This document shows positions 44,723-53,884 of a stretch of 64,000 nucleotides of DNA, in pieces. A program made the position numbers and the translations under genes. Origin of the DNA: Klebsiella sp. WP3-W18-ESBL-02 (GTDB lineage: Bacteria > Pseudomonadota > Gammaproteobacteria > Enterobacterales > Enterobacteriaceae); contig NZ_AP021972.1 of the NCBI RefSeq assembly GCF_014168815.1, positions 4,898,001 to 4,962,000 on the forward strand, given 5' to 3'. Positions within the stretch are counted from its first letter, which is position 1. The number at the start of each line of letters is the position of its first letter. The notes under the pieces are model-generated. The model was given only the letters and a program-made list of their open reading frames with translations, did no database searches and was not told the DNA's origin.

Positions 44723-44844
44723 CCGAATATCCTCTCCAACCACTAAGAATTAACTACAGCCAATGTTAATTCAGGTGTAGTCAGCGAGCGACAAATATTG
44801 CTCCCAAAAGATGTGCGCAGGCTGGCGCAACGCGGTGAGCTTTT

Positions 44845-44866
44845 TATTATGAATTAGGTCACATTT
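44845..44866 (-). promoter_or_regulatory. CRP-like site upstream of the PTS operon
   Basis: On the minus strand the site reads AAATGTGA, six bases, then TCATA. The first half-site is perfect and the second has one difference from TCACA. It lies about 133 bp upstream of the EIIA start. It fits cAMP-CRP activation of a sugar operon, though the -10 box is not clear. Confidence 0.55.
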
Positions 44867-44923
44867 TTATGGATAGGATGCGTTGACAGAAAAATAATTC
44901 GGCAGGTCACGATAAATAAAGCA

Positions 44924-44957
44924 GAAAAAAGGAGATAACCCTGGCAGGTTATCTCCT
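44924..44957 (-). terminator. Terminator of ilvLXGMEDA
   Basis: A stem GGAGATAACC / GGTTATCTCC (44931-44940 with 44947-44956) is followed on the minus strand by a T run, just past the ilvA stop. Confidence 0.92.
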
Positions 44958-44969
44958 GTTAAGCAGCTA

Positions 44970-46514
44970 TTAGCCCGCCAGGAAGAAGCGGAATGCCGGG
45001 TTATTTGTCTCGTCGTGACACTCATAGCCCAGTTCATTGAGTCGGGTTTCAAAGTCCGGCTCATTGTCGCCCAGCTCAAAGGCGGCCAGCACGCGTCCGT
45101 AGTCGGTACCATGGCTACGATAGTGGAACAGTGAGATATTCCAGTGCGTGCCCAGCGTGTAGAGGAACTTCAGCAGTGCCCCCGGCGATTCCGGAAACTC
45201 GAAGCTGAACAATCTCTCCTTCAGTGGTTTGGAGGGACGACCGCCAACCATATACCGCACGTGCAGCTTCGCCATTTCGTCGTCGGACAGGTCCACCACG
45301 CTGTAGCCACCATCGTGCAGCAAGCTAAGGATTTCCTTGCGCTCTTCCAGACCACGGCTCAGGCGTACGCCGACAAAAATGCAGGCGTCTTTGGCATCGG
45401 CAAAGCGGTAGTTAAACTCCGTTACCGAACGGCCACCCAACAGCTGGCAGAATTTAAGGAAACTTCCCTTCTCTTCCGGGATGGTCACCGCCAGCAAGGC
45501 TTCACGTTGTTCCCCCAGCTCGCAACGTTCGGAGACATAGCGCAGACCGTGGAAGTTAACGTTCGCACCGGACAACACGTGCGCCAGACGTTCACCGCGA
45601 ATATTGTGCTGGGCGATGTATTTCTTCATCCCCGCCAGCGCCAGCGCCCCGGAAGGCTCGGCTACCGCACGGACATCTTCGAAGAGGTCTTTCATCGCCG
45701 CGCAGATAGCATCGCTATCAACGGTAATGATGTCGTCGAGGTATTCCTGACACAGGCGGAAGGTTTCATCGCCAATACGCTTCACCGCCACGCCTTCCGC
45801 AAACAGACCCACGCGCGGCAGATCCACCGGATGCCCCGCGTCCAGCGCCGCCTTCAGGCAGGCCGAATCTTCTGCTTCCACGGCGATCACTTTGATCTGC
45901 GGCATCAGCTGTTTGATCAGCACCGCAACGCCCGCCGCCAGCCCGCCGCCGCCCACCGGGACAAACACGCGATCGAGGTGGGCATCCTGCTGCAGCAGTT
46001 CAAGCGCCAGCGTGCCCTGCCCGGCAATCACCATCGGGTGATCGAAAGGCGGCACCCAGGTGAAGCCCTGCTGCTGCGCCAGTTCAATCGCTTTCGCTTT
46101 GGCTTCATCAAAGTTGGCACCGTGCAGCAGCACCTCACCGCCGAAACCGCGCACGGCATCGACTTTGATATCGGCAGTGGCCACCGGCATAACGATCAGC
46201 GACTTCAGGCCCAGACGAGCGGAAGAAAACGCTACGCCCTGCGCATGGTTACCCGCAGACGCGGTAATCACGCCGTGCGCCTTCTGTTCCGCCGTCAGTC
46301 CTGCCATCATCGCGTAAGCACCGCGCAGCTTAAAGCTGTGCACAGGCTGACGGTCTTCACGCTTGACCAGAATTACGTTATCAAGCCGCGAAGAGAGTTT
46401 GTCCATTTTCTCCAGCGGCGTGACCTGCACGGCTTCGTAGACCGGTGCGCGCAGCACCGCTCTGAGATACTCGGCACCCTCAGGGGTGCCGGATAGGGGC
46501 TGAGATTCCGCCAT
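44970..46514 (-). CDS. ilvA: Threonine deaminase (biosynthetic)
   Basis: IlvA converts threonine to 2-oxobutyrate, the first step to isoleucine, and is inhibited by isoleucine. The 514-residue protein has the PLP lysine in PVHSFKLRGAY and the glycine-rich loop GGGGLAAG. Two C-terminal ACT-like regulatory domains follow (PEEKGSFLKFCQLLG; FPESPGALLKFLYTLG). It is the last gene of the operon, 5 bp after ilvD. Confidence 0.98.
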   Translation of the reverse strand: MAESQPLSGTPEGAEYLRAVLRAPVYEAVQVTPLEKMDKLSSRLDNVILVKREDRQPVHSFKLRGAYAMMAGLTAEQKAHGVITASAGNHAQGVAFSSARLGLKSLIVMPVATADIKVDAVRGFGGEVLLHGANFDEAKAKAIELAQQQGFTWVPPFDHPMVIAGQGTLALELLQQDAHLDRVFVPVGGGGLAAGVAVLIKQLMPQIKVIAVEAEDSACLKAALDAGHPVDLPRVGLFAEGVAVKRIGDETFRLCQEYLDDIITVDSDAICAAMKDLFEDVRAVAEPSGALALAGMKKYIAQHNIRGERLAHVLSGANVNFHGLRYVSERCELGEQREALLAVTIPEEKGSFLKFCQLLGGRSVTEFNYRFADAKDACIFVGVRLSRGLEERKEILSLLHDGGYSVVDLSDDEMAKLHVRYMVGGRPSKPLKERLFSFEFPESPGALLKFLYTLGTHWNISLFHYRSHGTDYGRVLAAFELGDNEPDFETRLNELGYECHDETNNPAFRFFLAG

Positions 46515-46519
46515 GGTGA

Positions 46520-48370
46520 TTACCCCCCCAGTTTCGATTTATCGCGTACCGCACCTTTGTCGGCGCTGGTTGCCAGGCTGGCATAAGCGCGAAGGGCAAA
46601 GGAGACCTGACGTTCACGATTTTTCGGCGTCCACGCCTGGTCACCGCGAGCTTCCTGCGCTTCACGACGCGCGGCAATTTCCGCATCGCTCAGCTGCAGC
46701 TGAATGCCACGGTTCGGGATATCGATAGCAATCATGTCGCCATCTTCAATGATCGCGATGTTGCCGCCGCTGGCCGCTTCCGGGGAAACGTGGCCGATAG
46801 ACAGGCCGGATGTGCCGCCGGAGAAACGCCCGTCGGTGATCAACGCACAGGCTTTGCCGAGACCCATGGATTTCAAGAAGGTGGTCGGGTAGAGCATTTC
46901 CTGCATGCCCGGCCCACCTTTCGGCCCTTCGTAACGAATGACAACAACGTCGCCTTCAACCACTTTGCCGCCGAGGATGGCCTCAACCGCGTCGTCCTGG
47001 CTTTCGTACACTTTTGCCGGGCCGGTGAATTTGAGGATGCTGTCATCCACGCCCGCCGTTTTCACGATGCAGCCGTTTTCCGCGAAATTACCGTAGAGTA
47101 CCGCCAGACCGCCGTCTTTGCTGTAGGCATGTTCCAGCGAGCGGATGCAGCCTTCGGCGCGATCGTCATCCAGCGTGTCCCAACGGCAGTCCTGCGAGAA
47201 CGCCTGGGTGGTACGGATGCCCGCCGGGCCAGCACGGAACATTTTTTTCACCGCTTCATTCTGGGTAACGGTGATGTCGTACTGTTCCAGCGTCTGCGGC
47301 AGGGTCAGACCGAGCACGTTTTTCACGTCACGGTTCAACAGGCCGGCGCGGTCCAGTTCGCCGAGGATCCCCAGCACGCCACCGGCGCGGTGCACATCTT
47401 CCATATGGTATTTCTGAGTGCTTGGCGCCACTTTACACAGCTGCGGAACCTTGCGGGACAGCTTGTCGATATCGCTCATGGTGAAGTCGATTTCGGCTTC
47501 CTGCGCCGCTGCCAGCAGGTGCAGAACGGTGTTGGTGGAACCGCCCATGGCGATATCCAGCGTCATGGCATTTTCGAATGCCGCTTTGCATGCGATGTTG
47601 CGCGGCAGCGCGGAGGCATCATCCTGTTCGTAGTAGCGTTTGGTCAGCTCAACGATGCGCTGGCCTGCAGTGAGGAACAGTTCTTTACGGTCAGCGTGGG
47701 TGGCCAGCAGCGAACCGTTGCCCGGCTGAGACAGTCCCAGCGCTTCGGTCAGGCAGTTCATCGAGTTGGCGGTAAACATCCCGGAGCAGGAGCCGCAGGT
47801 TGGGCAGGCGGAACGTTCAACCTGCTCGCTCTGCGAGTCGGAAACTTTCGGATCCGCGCCCTGAATCATCGCATCGACCAGGTCGAGCTTGATGATTTTG
47901 TCGGATAATTTGGTTTTACCGGCCTCCATCGGGCCGCCGGAAACGAAGATCACCGGAATATTCAGGCGCAGGGAGGCCATCAGCATCCCCGGGGTGATTT
48001 TGTCGCAGTTCGAGATGCAGACCATTGCATCGGCACAGTGGGCGTTAACCATGTACTCAACGGAGTCGGCAATCAGCTCGCGGGACGGCAGTGAATAAAG
48101 CATACCCCCGTGGCCCATGGCGATACCGTCATCCACCGCAATGGTATTGAATTCTTTAGCCACGCCGCCGGCAGCTTCGATCTGCTCGGCAACCAGTTTA
48201 CCAAGGTCGCGCAGGTGAACGTGGCCCGGCACGAACTGGGTAAACGAGTTCACGACGGCGATAATCGGCTTACCGAAGTCGGCATCCGTCATCCCGGTGG
48301 CGCGCCACAGCGCGCGGGCGCCCGCCATATTGCGGCCGTGAGTGGTAGTGGCGGAACGATATTTAGGCAT
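46520..48370 (-). CDS. ilvD: Dihydroxy-acid dehydratase
   Basis: IlvD dehydrates dihydroxy acids to 2-keto acids in isoleucine and valine synthesis, using an Fe-S cluster. The 616 residues match the E. coli length. Cluster cysteines are seen in CISNCDKITPG and CPTCGSCSGMFTANSMNC. Confidence 0.98.
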   Translation of the reverse strand: MPKYRSATTTHGRNMAGARALWRATGMTDADFGKPIIAVVNSFTQFVPGHVHLRDLGKLVAEQIEAAGGVAKEFNTIAVDDGIAMGHGGMLYSLPSRELIADSVEYMVNAHCADAMVCISNCDKITPGMLMASLRLNIPVIFVSGGPMEAGKTKLSDKIIKLDLVDAMIQGADPKVSDSQSEQVERSACPTCGSCSGMFTANSMNCLTEALGLSQPGNGSLLATHADRKELFLTAGQRIVELTKRYYEQDDASALPRNIACKAAFENAMTLDIAMGGSTNTVLHLLAAAQEAEIDFTMSDIDKLSRKVPQLCKVAPSTQKYHMEDVHRAGGVLGILGELDRAGLLNRDVKNVLGLTLPQTLEQYDITVTQNEAVKKMFRAGPAGIRTTQAFSQDCRWDTLDDDRAEGCIRSLEHAYSKDGGLAVLYGNFAENGCIVKTAGVDDSILKFTGPAKVYESQDDAVEAILGGKVVEGDVVVIRYEGPKGGPGMQEMLYPTTFLKSMGLGKACALITDGRFSGGTSGLSIGHVSPEAASGGNIAIIEDGDMIAIDIPNRGIQLQLSDAEIAARREAQEARGDQAWTPKNRERQVSFALRAYASLATSADKGAVRDKSKLGG

Positions 48371-48432
48371 GCTTTTGTACTCCCAGTCTCTGTCTCGTTA
48401 ATGAGGCGGTGCGTGCCGCCCCATTATTTATC

Positions 48433-49362
48433 TTATTGATTAACCTGATCCAACCAGCCCCATTTATCTTCGGTTTCACCGGTAAAGAGGCCAAAGAATG
48501 CTTGCTGAATACGTTTAGTGACCGGGCCACAGCGGCCTTCGCCGACCTGGATACCGTCAACGCTGCGCACCGGGGTGATTTCAGCGGCGGTGCCGGACAT
48601 AAAGACTTCATCCGCCAGGTACAGCGATTCACGAGACAGCACCTGCTCGCGAACTTCAATTCCGATATCCTTCGCCAGCTTGATGATCGCATCGCGGGTA
48701 ATACCCGGCAGCGCCGAAGAGGTAAACGGTGGCGTAAACAGAATGCCGTCTTTCACTTCAAACAGGTTTTCACCCGCGCCTTCAGACAGATAGCCGTTCA
48801 CATCCAGCGCGATCCCTTCCTGATAGCCGTGGCGGCGCGCTTCGCTACCGACCAACAGTGAGGAAAGGTAGTTGCCGCCTGCTTTCGCGGCAGTTGGAAT
48901 GGTGTTCGGCGCAGCGCGGTTCCAGGAAGAAACCATCGCATCGATCCCTTGATCCAGCGCTTCAGCGCCCAGATAGGCGCCCCACGGGAACGCCGCGATG
49001 ATCACGTCGGTGCTGTAGCCGTCCGGCGGGTTAACGCCCATACCGACATCGCCGACAAACACCAGCGGACGGATATAGGCGCTGGTCAGATTATTTTTGC
49101 GCAGTACGGCGCGGCAGGCTTCCATCAGTTCATCCACGCTCTGAGAGACCGGGAAGCGATAGATTTTGGCGGAATCACGCAGGCGCTGCATGTGCTCACG
49201 GTGGCGGAAAACAACCGGGCCTTTGTGGGAGTCGTAGCAACGGATGCCTTCGAATACAGAGGTACCGTAGTGCAGCGCGTGGGACATCACGTGAACCTTC
49301 GCGTCTTCCCAACGAACCATCTCACCGTTGAACCAGATGTAATCCGCTTTTTTCGTCGTCAT
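48433..49362 (-). CDS. ilvE: Branched-chain amino acid aminotransferase
   Basis: IlvE makes isoleucine, valine and leucine from their keto acids with glutamate. It is a class IV PLP transaminase of 309 residues with the PLP lysine block TAAKAGGNYLSSL. The ATG at 49362 (MTTKKADYIWFNGE) gives the E. coli length; the frame runs 18 codons further upstream without support. Confidence 0.98.
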   Translation of the reverse strand: MTTKKADYIWFNGEMVRWEDAKVHVMSHALHYGTSVFEGIRCYDSHKGPVVFRHREHMQRLRDSAKIYRFPVSQSVDELMEACRAVLRKNNLTSAYIRPLVFVGDVGMGVNPPDGYSTDVIIAAFPWGAYLGAEALDQGIDAMVSSWNRAAPNTIPTAAKAGGNYLSSLLVGSEARRHGYQEGIALDVNGYLSEGAGENLFEVKDGILFTPPFTSSALPGITRDAIIKLAKDIGIEVREQVLSRESLYLADEVFMSGTAAEITPVRSVDGIQVGEGRCGPVTKRIQQAFFGLFTGETEDKWGWLDQVNQ

Positions 49363-49379
49363 TTCTCTTCCTATTGCGC

Positions 49380-49646
49380 TCAGGCGCGAATCTGTTGTTG
49401 TGATGTGCTTGTACACTGCTGAACGGCAACCGAAGCCACGTCCACCAGTTTATTTAATTGACTAAACAGTAAGTCGACTGACCGCGGGCTGGCAACGGTC
49501 AATTCGATATTTATATTCTGCGCATCGCTGGCCGCCTCCATATTCATCGAGCAAATCTGAAAACCGCGATGACGGACCACACGTAACACGCGTTCTAAGG
49601 TTTCCGGGTTGAAGCGGGCCTGCACGTTGACCTGATGTTGCATCAT
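49380..49646 (-). CDS. ilvM: Acetolactate synthase II, small subunit
   Basis: IlvM is the 88-residue regulatory subunit, with an ACT-like fold (QHQVNVQARFNPETLERVLR). It overlaps the ilvG stop by 4 bp, as in E. coli. Confidence 0.97.
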   Translation of the reverse strand: MMQHQVNVQARFNPETLERVLRVVRHRGFQICSMNMEAASDAQNINIELTVASPRSVDLLFSQLNKLVDVASVAVQQCTSTSQQQIRA

Positions 49647-51289
49647 GATAATTTCTCCAGCATTTGTGAGTTACTGGCGCCAGGCGGCACCAGAGGCCAG
49701 ACGTTCTCAAGTTCGTCGATTGAGACATGAAGCAGGTACGGGCCTTCGCTTGCCAGCATGGTGTCGAGTGCCGCTTCAACCTGGTCTTTACGGGTGATGT
49801 GTTGACCAGGGATGCCGAAGGCGCTGGCCAGCATGAGGAAATCGGGGTTATCGGTCAGGGTGGTTTCACTGTAACGTTCCTGGAAGAACAGCTGCTGCCA
49901 TTGTCGAACCATCCCTAAACGCTGGTTGTCGAGTAAGACTATCTTCAGCGGTAACTGCTTACGTTTCACGGTGCCCAGCTCTTGCACGTTCATCATGAAG
50001 GAGCCGTCACCGGAGATACAGATAACCGTGTCGTCAGGTCGCGCCACCTGTGCGCCAACGGCGGCCGGCAGACCGAAGCCCATGGTGCCTAAACCGCTTG
50101 AAGTGATGAAATTCTCCGGGCGGGTATAGGTCATATGTTGAGCCGACCACATCTGGTGCTGCCCAACGTCGGTGGTCACCACGCTATCGGCCGGTTTACG
50201 GTCCGACAGCTGCTTGAGCAGCAGCGGCGCATAGATTGCCTCACCAGGATGGTCGTAACGCCAGGCGTGCTCGGCGCGCATCGCCGCGTTGTGCTGGCGC
50301 CATGCGTCGATAGCCAGCGGCTGTTGCAGCGCAGGCAGCAGCGCATTCAGGTCGCCCTGTAATGCCACATGCGTCTGGCGCAGCTTGTTCATTTCCGCCG
50401 GGTCGATATCCATATGGATAACCCTGGCGTGCGGCGCGAAGGTATTCAGCTTGCCGGTCACGCGATCGTCAAAGCGGGCACCAACGGCGATCAGCAGGTC
50501 GCATTCCTGCACCGCCAGGTTTGCCGCCTTGGTACCGTGCATACCCAACATACCGAGGTAGAACGGGTAATCGGCTGGCACTGCGCCCAATCCCTTCAGG
50601 GTACAGGTCGCTGGCATTTGTGTGACGGCCATAAATTCGCGCAGCGCCGGTACCGCCTGCGCCATTCCCACGCCGCCGCCGACATACAGCATCGGTTTAT
50701 GCGCCTGCGCCAGCATCTGCTGGGCCTGCGCCATTTCGGCGTGAGGGAAAGCATCGTCGCTTTCTACGGTGGAGAAGAACGGTTCCAGATCGCCCTGTGC
50801 CACCTGCACGTCCTTCGGAATGTCGACCAGAACCGGGCCAGGACGGCCTGAGTTTGCCACCTGGAACGCCTCTGCCATTACGCGCGGCAGCTCTTCCAGG
50901 GATTGCACCAGGAAACTGTGTTTGGTGCAGGCCAGCGACAAACCGAGAACGTCCACTTCCTGAAAAGCATCCGTACCGATTAACGGTGCGGCGACCTGAC
51001 CGGTGATGGCCACAACGGGCACGGAATCGAGTAACGCATCGGCCAGACCGGTGATCAGGTTGGTTGCGCCCGGGCCGGAAGTGGCGATGCAAACGCCGGT
51101 TTTACCGGTAGCACGCGCATAGCCGATGGCCGCCATTGCCGCGCCCTGTTCGTGTCGACACAGCAGGTGCTCTACGCCGCCGTCATACAGTGCGTCGTAA
51201 ACCGGCATGATGGCTCCACCAGGATAACCAAATACCGTTTCAACACCCTGCGCTCGCAACGCATGTACCACCCACTGTGCGCCATTCAT
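49643..51289 (-). CDS. ilvG: Acetolactate synthase II, large subunit (intact)
   Basis: IlvG condenses pyruvate with pyruvate or 2-oxobutyrate using thiamine diphosphate and FAD. All 548 residues are read in one frame; E. coli K-12 carries a frameshift here. The ThDP motif GDGSFMMNVQEL and the catalytic Glu in LLCRHEQGAAMAA are present. Isozyme II resists valine feedback, so this strain should grow with valine. Confidence 0.98.
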   Translation of the reverse strand: MNGAQWVVHALRAQGVETVFGYPGGAIMPVYDALYDGGVEHLLCRHEQGAAMAAIGYARATGKTGVCIATSGPGATNLITGLADALLDSVPVVAITGQVAAPLIGTDAFQEVDVLGLSLACTKHSFLVQSLEELPRVMAEAFQVANSGRPGPVLVDIPKDVQVAQGDLEPFFSTVESDDAFPHAEMAQAQQMLAQAHKPMLYVGGGVGMAQAVPALREFMAVTQMPATCTLKGLGAVPADYPFYLGMLGMHGTKAANLAVQECDLLIAVGARFDDRVTGKLNTFAPHARVIHMDIDPAEMNKLRQTHVALQGDLNALLPALQQPLAIDAWRQHNAAMRAEHAWRYDHPGEAIYAPLLLKQLSDRKPADSVVTTDVGQHQMWSAQHMTYTRPENFITSSGLGTMGFGLPAAVGAQVARPDDTVICISGDGSFMMNVQELGTVKRKQLPLKIVLLDNQRLGMVRQWQQLFFQERYSETTLTDNPDFLMLASAFGIPGQHITRKDQVEAALDTMLASEGPYLLHVSIDELENVWPLVPPGASNSQMLEKLS

Positions 51290-51291
51290 AG

Positions 51292-51342
51292 TTAGTTCCC
51301 CGCCGTAGATCGTGAGAAACAGAATTTTATGCTACGCGTCAC
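51292..51342 (-). CDS. ilvX: IlvX-like 16-residue peptide
   Basis: A 16-codon frame with GTG start at 51342 and stop at 51294-51292, ending 3 bp before ilvG. The product (MTRSIKFCFSRSTAGN) aligns with E. coli IlvX, sharing KFCFSR and the end GN. A strong GGGAGG site precedes the GTG. It lies between the attenuator and ilvG. Its function is unknown. Confidence 0.75.
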   Translation of the reverse strand: MTRSIKFCFSRSTAGN

Positions 51343-51372
51343 GTTCTGCCTCCCGTTATTGTTTTTAGGTCA

Positions 51373-51405
51373 TAAAAAAACCCCCGGACCTTTCGGTGCG
51401 GGGGT
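51373..51405 (-). terminator. ilv attenuator
   Basis: On the minus strand the stem CCCCCGCACC / GGTCCGGGGG with a GAAA loop is followed by seven T. It lies 24 bp after ilvL and ends transcription when the leader is translated without delay. Confidence 0.95.
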
Positions 51406-51428
51406 CTTAGTTCGTTAAGGCTTGATTT

Positions 51429-51527
51429 CTAAGCCTTTCCTCGTCCAAGTGCAGCCCCGCACGGTGGGATAATAATCACCACCACGCTAATCACGACCAG
51501 GCTAATCACTCGTAGAAGGGCTTTCAT
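51429..51527 (-). CDS. ilvL: ilv operon leader peptide
   Basis: A 32-residue leader peptide (start MKALLRVISLVVISVVVIII) crowded with Ile, Val and Leu codons, followed by PPCGAALGRGKA. Stalling for these charged tRNAs prevents the attenuator from forming. It matches E. coli IlvL except near the start (K for T at residue 2). Confidence 0.96.
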   Translation of the reverse strand: MKALLRVISLVVISVVVIIIPPCGAALGRGKA

Positions 51528-51881
51528 TTTTGTCTGTTCTTGCATCTTGTTCGAAGGAATACCTACAGAGTTACCACAGACATCACAAAAAGCACAAGTT
51601 TTTTTTATGACGGCATTGCTTACCGCGCTAAGGATTTAATGAAAACAATTTGTTTTATATAGAGAATTTATGAAATGAAAATATTTCACCTTTTGCTCCC
51701 TACGCAACGACTGAGCAGAGGCGAAGTTGACGTCATATGAGCAACATTCGGACTCGATTCCAAAATTAATGAAATGCGCTGAATGTCGGTGAAAATTATG
51801 GAATACGCCACGTAATAATCAAATTAAGCAGATTAATGGAACGACTGCATCGCACATAATAGCGATCTTCAGGGAGGAATT
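51528..51881. promoter_or_regulatory. Divergent ilvL / comM control region
   Basis: 354 bp without a gene. The minus-strand ilv promoter probably uses TTGTGC at 51597-51592 with an A-tract just upstream; this is moderate evidence. The right part is A/T-rich and leads to the comM ribosome site GGGAGG. I see nothing else in it. Confidence 0.55.
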
Positions 51882-53402
51882 ATGTCGCTATCCGTTGTCT
51901 ATACGCGCGCCGCGCTGGGCGTCAGCGCACCGCTGATTACTATCGAAGTGCATATCAGCCAGGGTCTGCCGGGCCTGGTCATGGTCGGGCTGCCGGAAAC
52001 CACCGTCAAAGAGGCGCGCGACCGGGTTCGCAGCGCCATCATCAACAGCGGTTATACCTTTCCGGCGAAGAAGATCACCATTAACCTCGCGCCGGCCGAT
52101 CTTCCTAAAGAAGGAGGGCGATATGATTTACCTATCGCTATTGCGCTTCTGGCGGCCTCTGAGCAGCTTAATAGCCAGAAACTAGGGCAGTATGAGTTTG
52201 TGGGTGAACTGGCGCTCACGGGCGCGCTACGCGGTATTCCTGGGGCGCTATCGGCGGCGATGGAAGCCATACATTCAGGTCGCCAGATTGTGCTTGCCGA
52301 GGATAACGCGCCGTTGGTCGGCCTGCTTGGCGGCAGCGATTGCCTGATTGCCAGCCACCTTCTTGAAGTCTGCGCATTTCTTGAAGGAAAACAAACGCTC
52401 AGGCAGCCTCCACCAGAGGGCATGATGGCCCCCGCCAGCTGCGAAGATTTAAGCGATGTGATCGGCCAGCTGCAGGGGAAACGGGCGCTGGAGATCACCG
52501 CGTCGGGCGGTCACAATTTGCTGCTCGTTGGCCCACCTGGTACGGGTAAAACCATGCTTGCCACCCGTCTGCGCGGGCTACTCCCGCCGCTTAGCGACAG
52601 CGAGGCGCTTGAGAGCGCGGCAATTATCAGTCTGGAAAATACCTATCGCATTCAGCGTGAATGGCGCCATCGCCCCTTTCGTGCACCTCACCATAGCGCA
52701 TCGCTGACGGCTATGGTTGGCGGCGGGTCGATTCCCGCCCCGGGAGAGATTTCGCTGGCCCACAACGGGATTCTGTTCCTCGATGAGCTACCGGAATTTG
52801 AGCGCCGGGTGCTGGATGCGCTGCGCGAGCCGATTGAGTCTGGCAAAATCCACATTTCACGTACGCGGGCCAAAATTACCTATCCTGCTCGCTTTCAACT
52901 GATTGCTGCGATGAATCCTAGCCCTACCGGTCACTATGAGGGGCAGCATAACCGCTGCACGCCAGAACAGACGCTGCGCTACCTCAATCGGCTGTCTGGT
53001 CCGTTTCTCGACCGGTTCGATCTCTCCCTGGAAATTCCGCTACCGCCGCCGGGCTTACTGAGCCAATCGGCCCGCGTAGGGGAAAGCAGCCTGACGGTAC
53101 AACAGCGGGTCATCACAGCGCAGCAGCGTCAGAATGCGCGACAAGGGAAGCTAAATGCGCAGCTCAGCGGCAGCGAGATCCGGCAATACTGTGCGCTGGT
53201 AGAAGCGGACGCTCTGTGGCTAGAGCAGACGTTGACACAGCTTGGGCTGTCGATCCGCGCCTAGCAGCGTCTGTTAAAGGTTTCGCGCACGCTGGCGGAT
53301 ATGGAGGGGGCAGAGGATATTGCCAGACATCATTTGCAGGAAGCGTTGAGCTATCGCGGCATCGACAGAATGCTCGCCCATCTTCAAACTTTACTACAAT
53401 AA
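51882..53402 (+). pseudogene. comM: ComM (YifB) interrupted by an amber codon
   Basis: An AAA+ protein of the Mg-chelatase-like ComM family. ComM of Vibrio and Haemophilus is a hexameric helicase for branch migration in natural transformation; the role in enterobacteria is unclear. Walker A is GPPGTGKT and Walker B ILFLDELPEF. The open frame stops at TAG (53262-53264) after LGLSIRA. The same frame then continues QRLLKVSRTLADMEGAED to a TAA at 53400-53402. Read through, the protein is 506 residues, the E. coli length, with TAG at the codon that is Trp (TGG) in E. coli. The last 45 residues, part of the C-terminal helical domain, would be lost. Confidence 0.88.
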
Positions 53403-53427
53403 AAAAGGGGCCCAGGCCCCTTTTTTA
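53401..53427. terminator. Bidirectional terminator between comM and maoP
   Basis: The stem AAAAAAGGGGCC / GGCCCCTTTTTT with a short CAG loop carries A and T runs on both sides, so it serves both convergent genes. Confidence 0.92.
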
Positions 53428-53766
53428 TTAATCGTCGCTGTCAGTGTAGTCTTCAGCGCCTTCCACCTGCGGCTTACCGCCGGACAGGGTGTGGAAACGC
53501 TTCGGACGCTTGATGCGCGTGACATACTTGGTCCATACGCGTTCAGCATCCGTTGCCGGCTCACGTTCACCACGGCAGACCGAGACAAACTGCTGCTCTT
53601 CTTCGGTTGCCGGCTCGCGTTTGCCAAGATCGAGTTCGTTAAAGGCAAAGCCATAACGCTCAAGCAGCTGCGCCTCTTTGATGGTGAAATCACCATGACG
53701 AGAGAACCCGCGCGGATAATTTTTATTATCGAAAAAACGATTAGTCGTCGTAAAGCTTTCCGCCAT
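53428..53766 (-). CDS. maoP: MaoP (YifE), macrodomain Ori protein
   Basis: A 112-residue protein nearly identical to E. coli MaoP, which with the cis site maoS organises the Ori macrodomain of the chromosome (established in E. coli). It begins MAESFTTTNRFFDNKNYPRG and ends in an acidic tail EGAEDYTDSDD. It is divergent from hdfR; maoS would be expected near this promoter, but I could not locate it by eye. Confidence 0.95.
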   Translation of the reverse strand: MAESFTTTNRFFDNKNYPRGFSRHGDFTIKEAQLLERYGFAFNELDLGKREPATEEEQQFVSVCRGEREPATDAERVWTKYVTRIKRPKRFHTLSGGKPQVEGAEDYTDSDD

Positions 53767-53884
53767 CCTACACGCTCCTAATTCTTTGGCCGAGCTATTT
53801 ATGGCGCGGAGTATTAGATACGCTTGACAGAGTGTAAAACAAAAGATTTAAATCATTACGACAAAAAATTTTGCGGAGAAAGCT

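Noticed and set aside
45144..46496. 450-codon frame on the plus strand
   Set aside because: Exact antisense shadow of ilvA, which is fully conserved on the other strand.
46790..47908. 372-codon frame on the plus strand
   Set aside because: Antisense to ilvD; no recognisable domain and no ribosome site.
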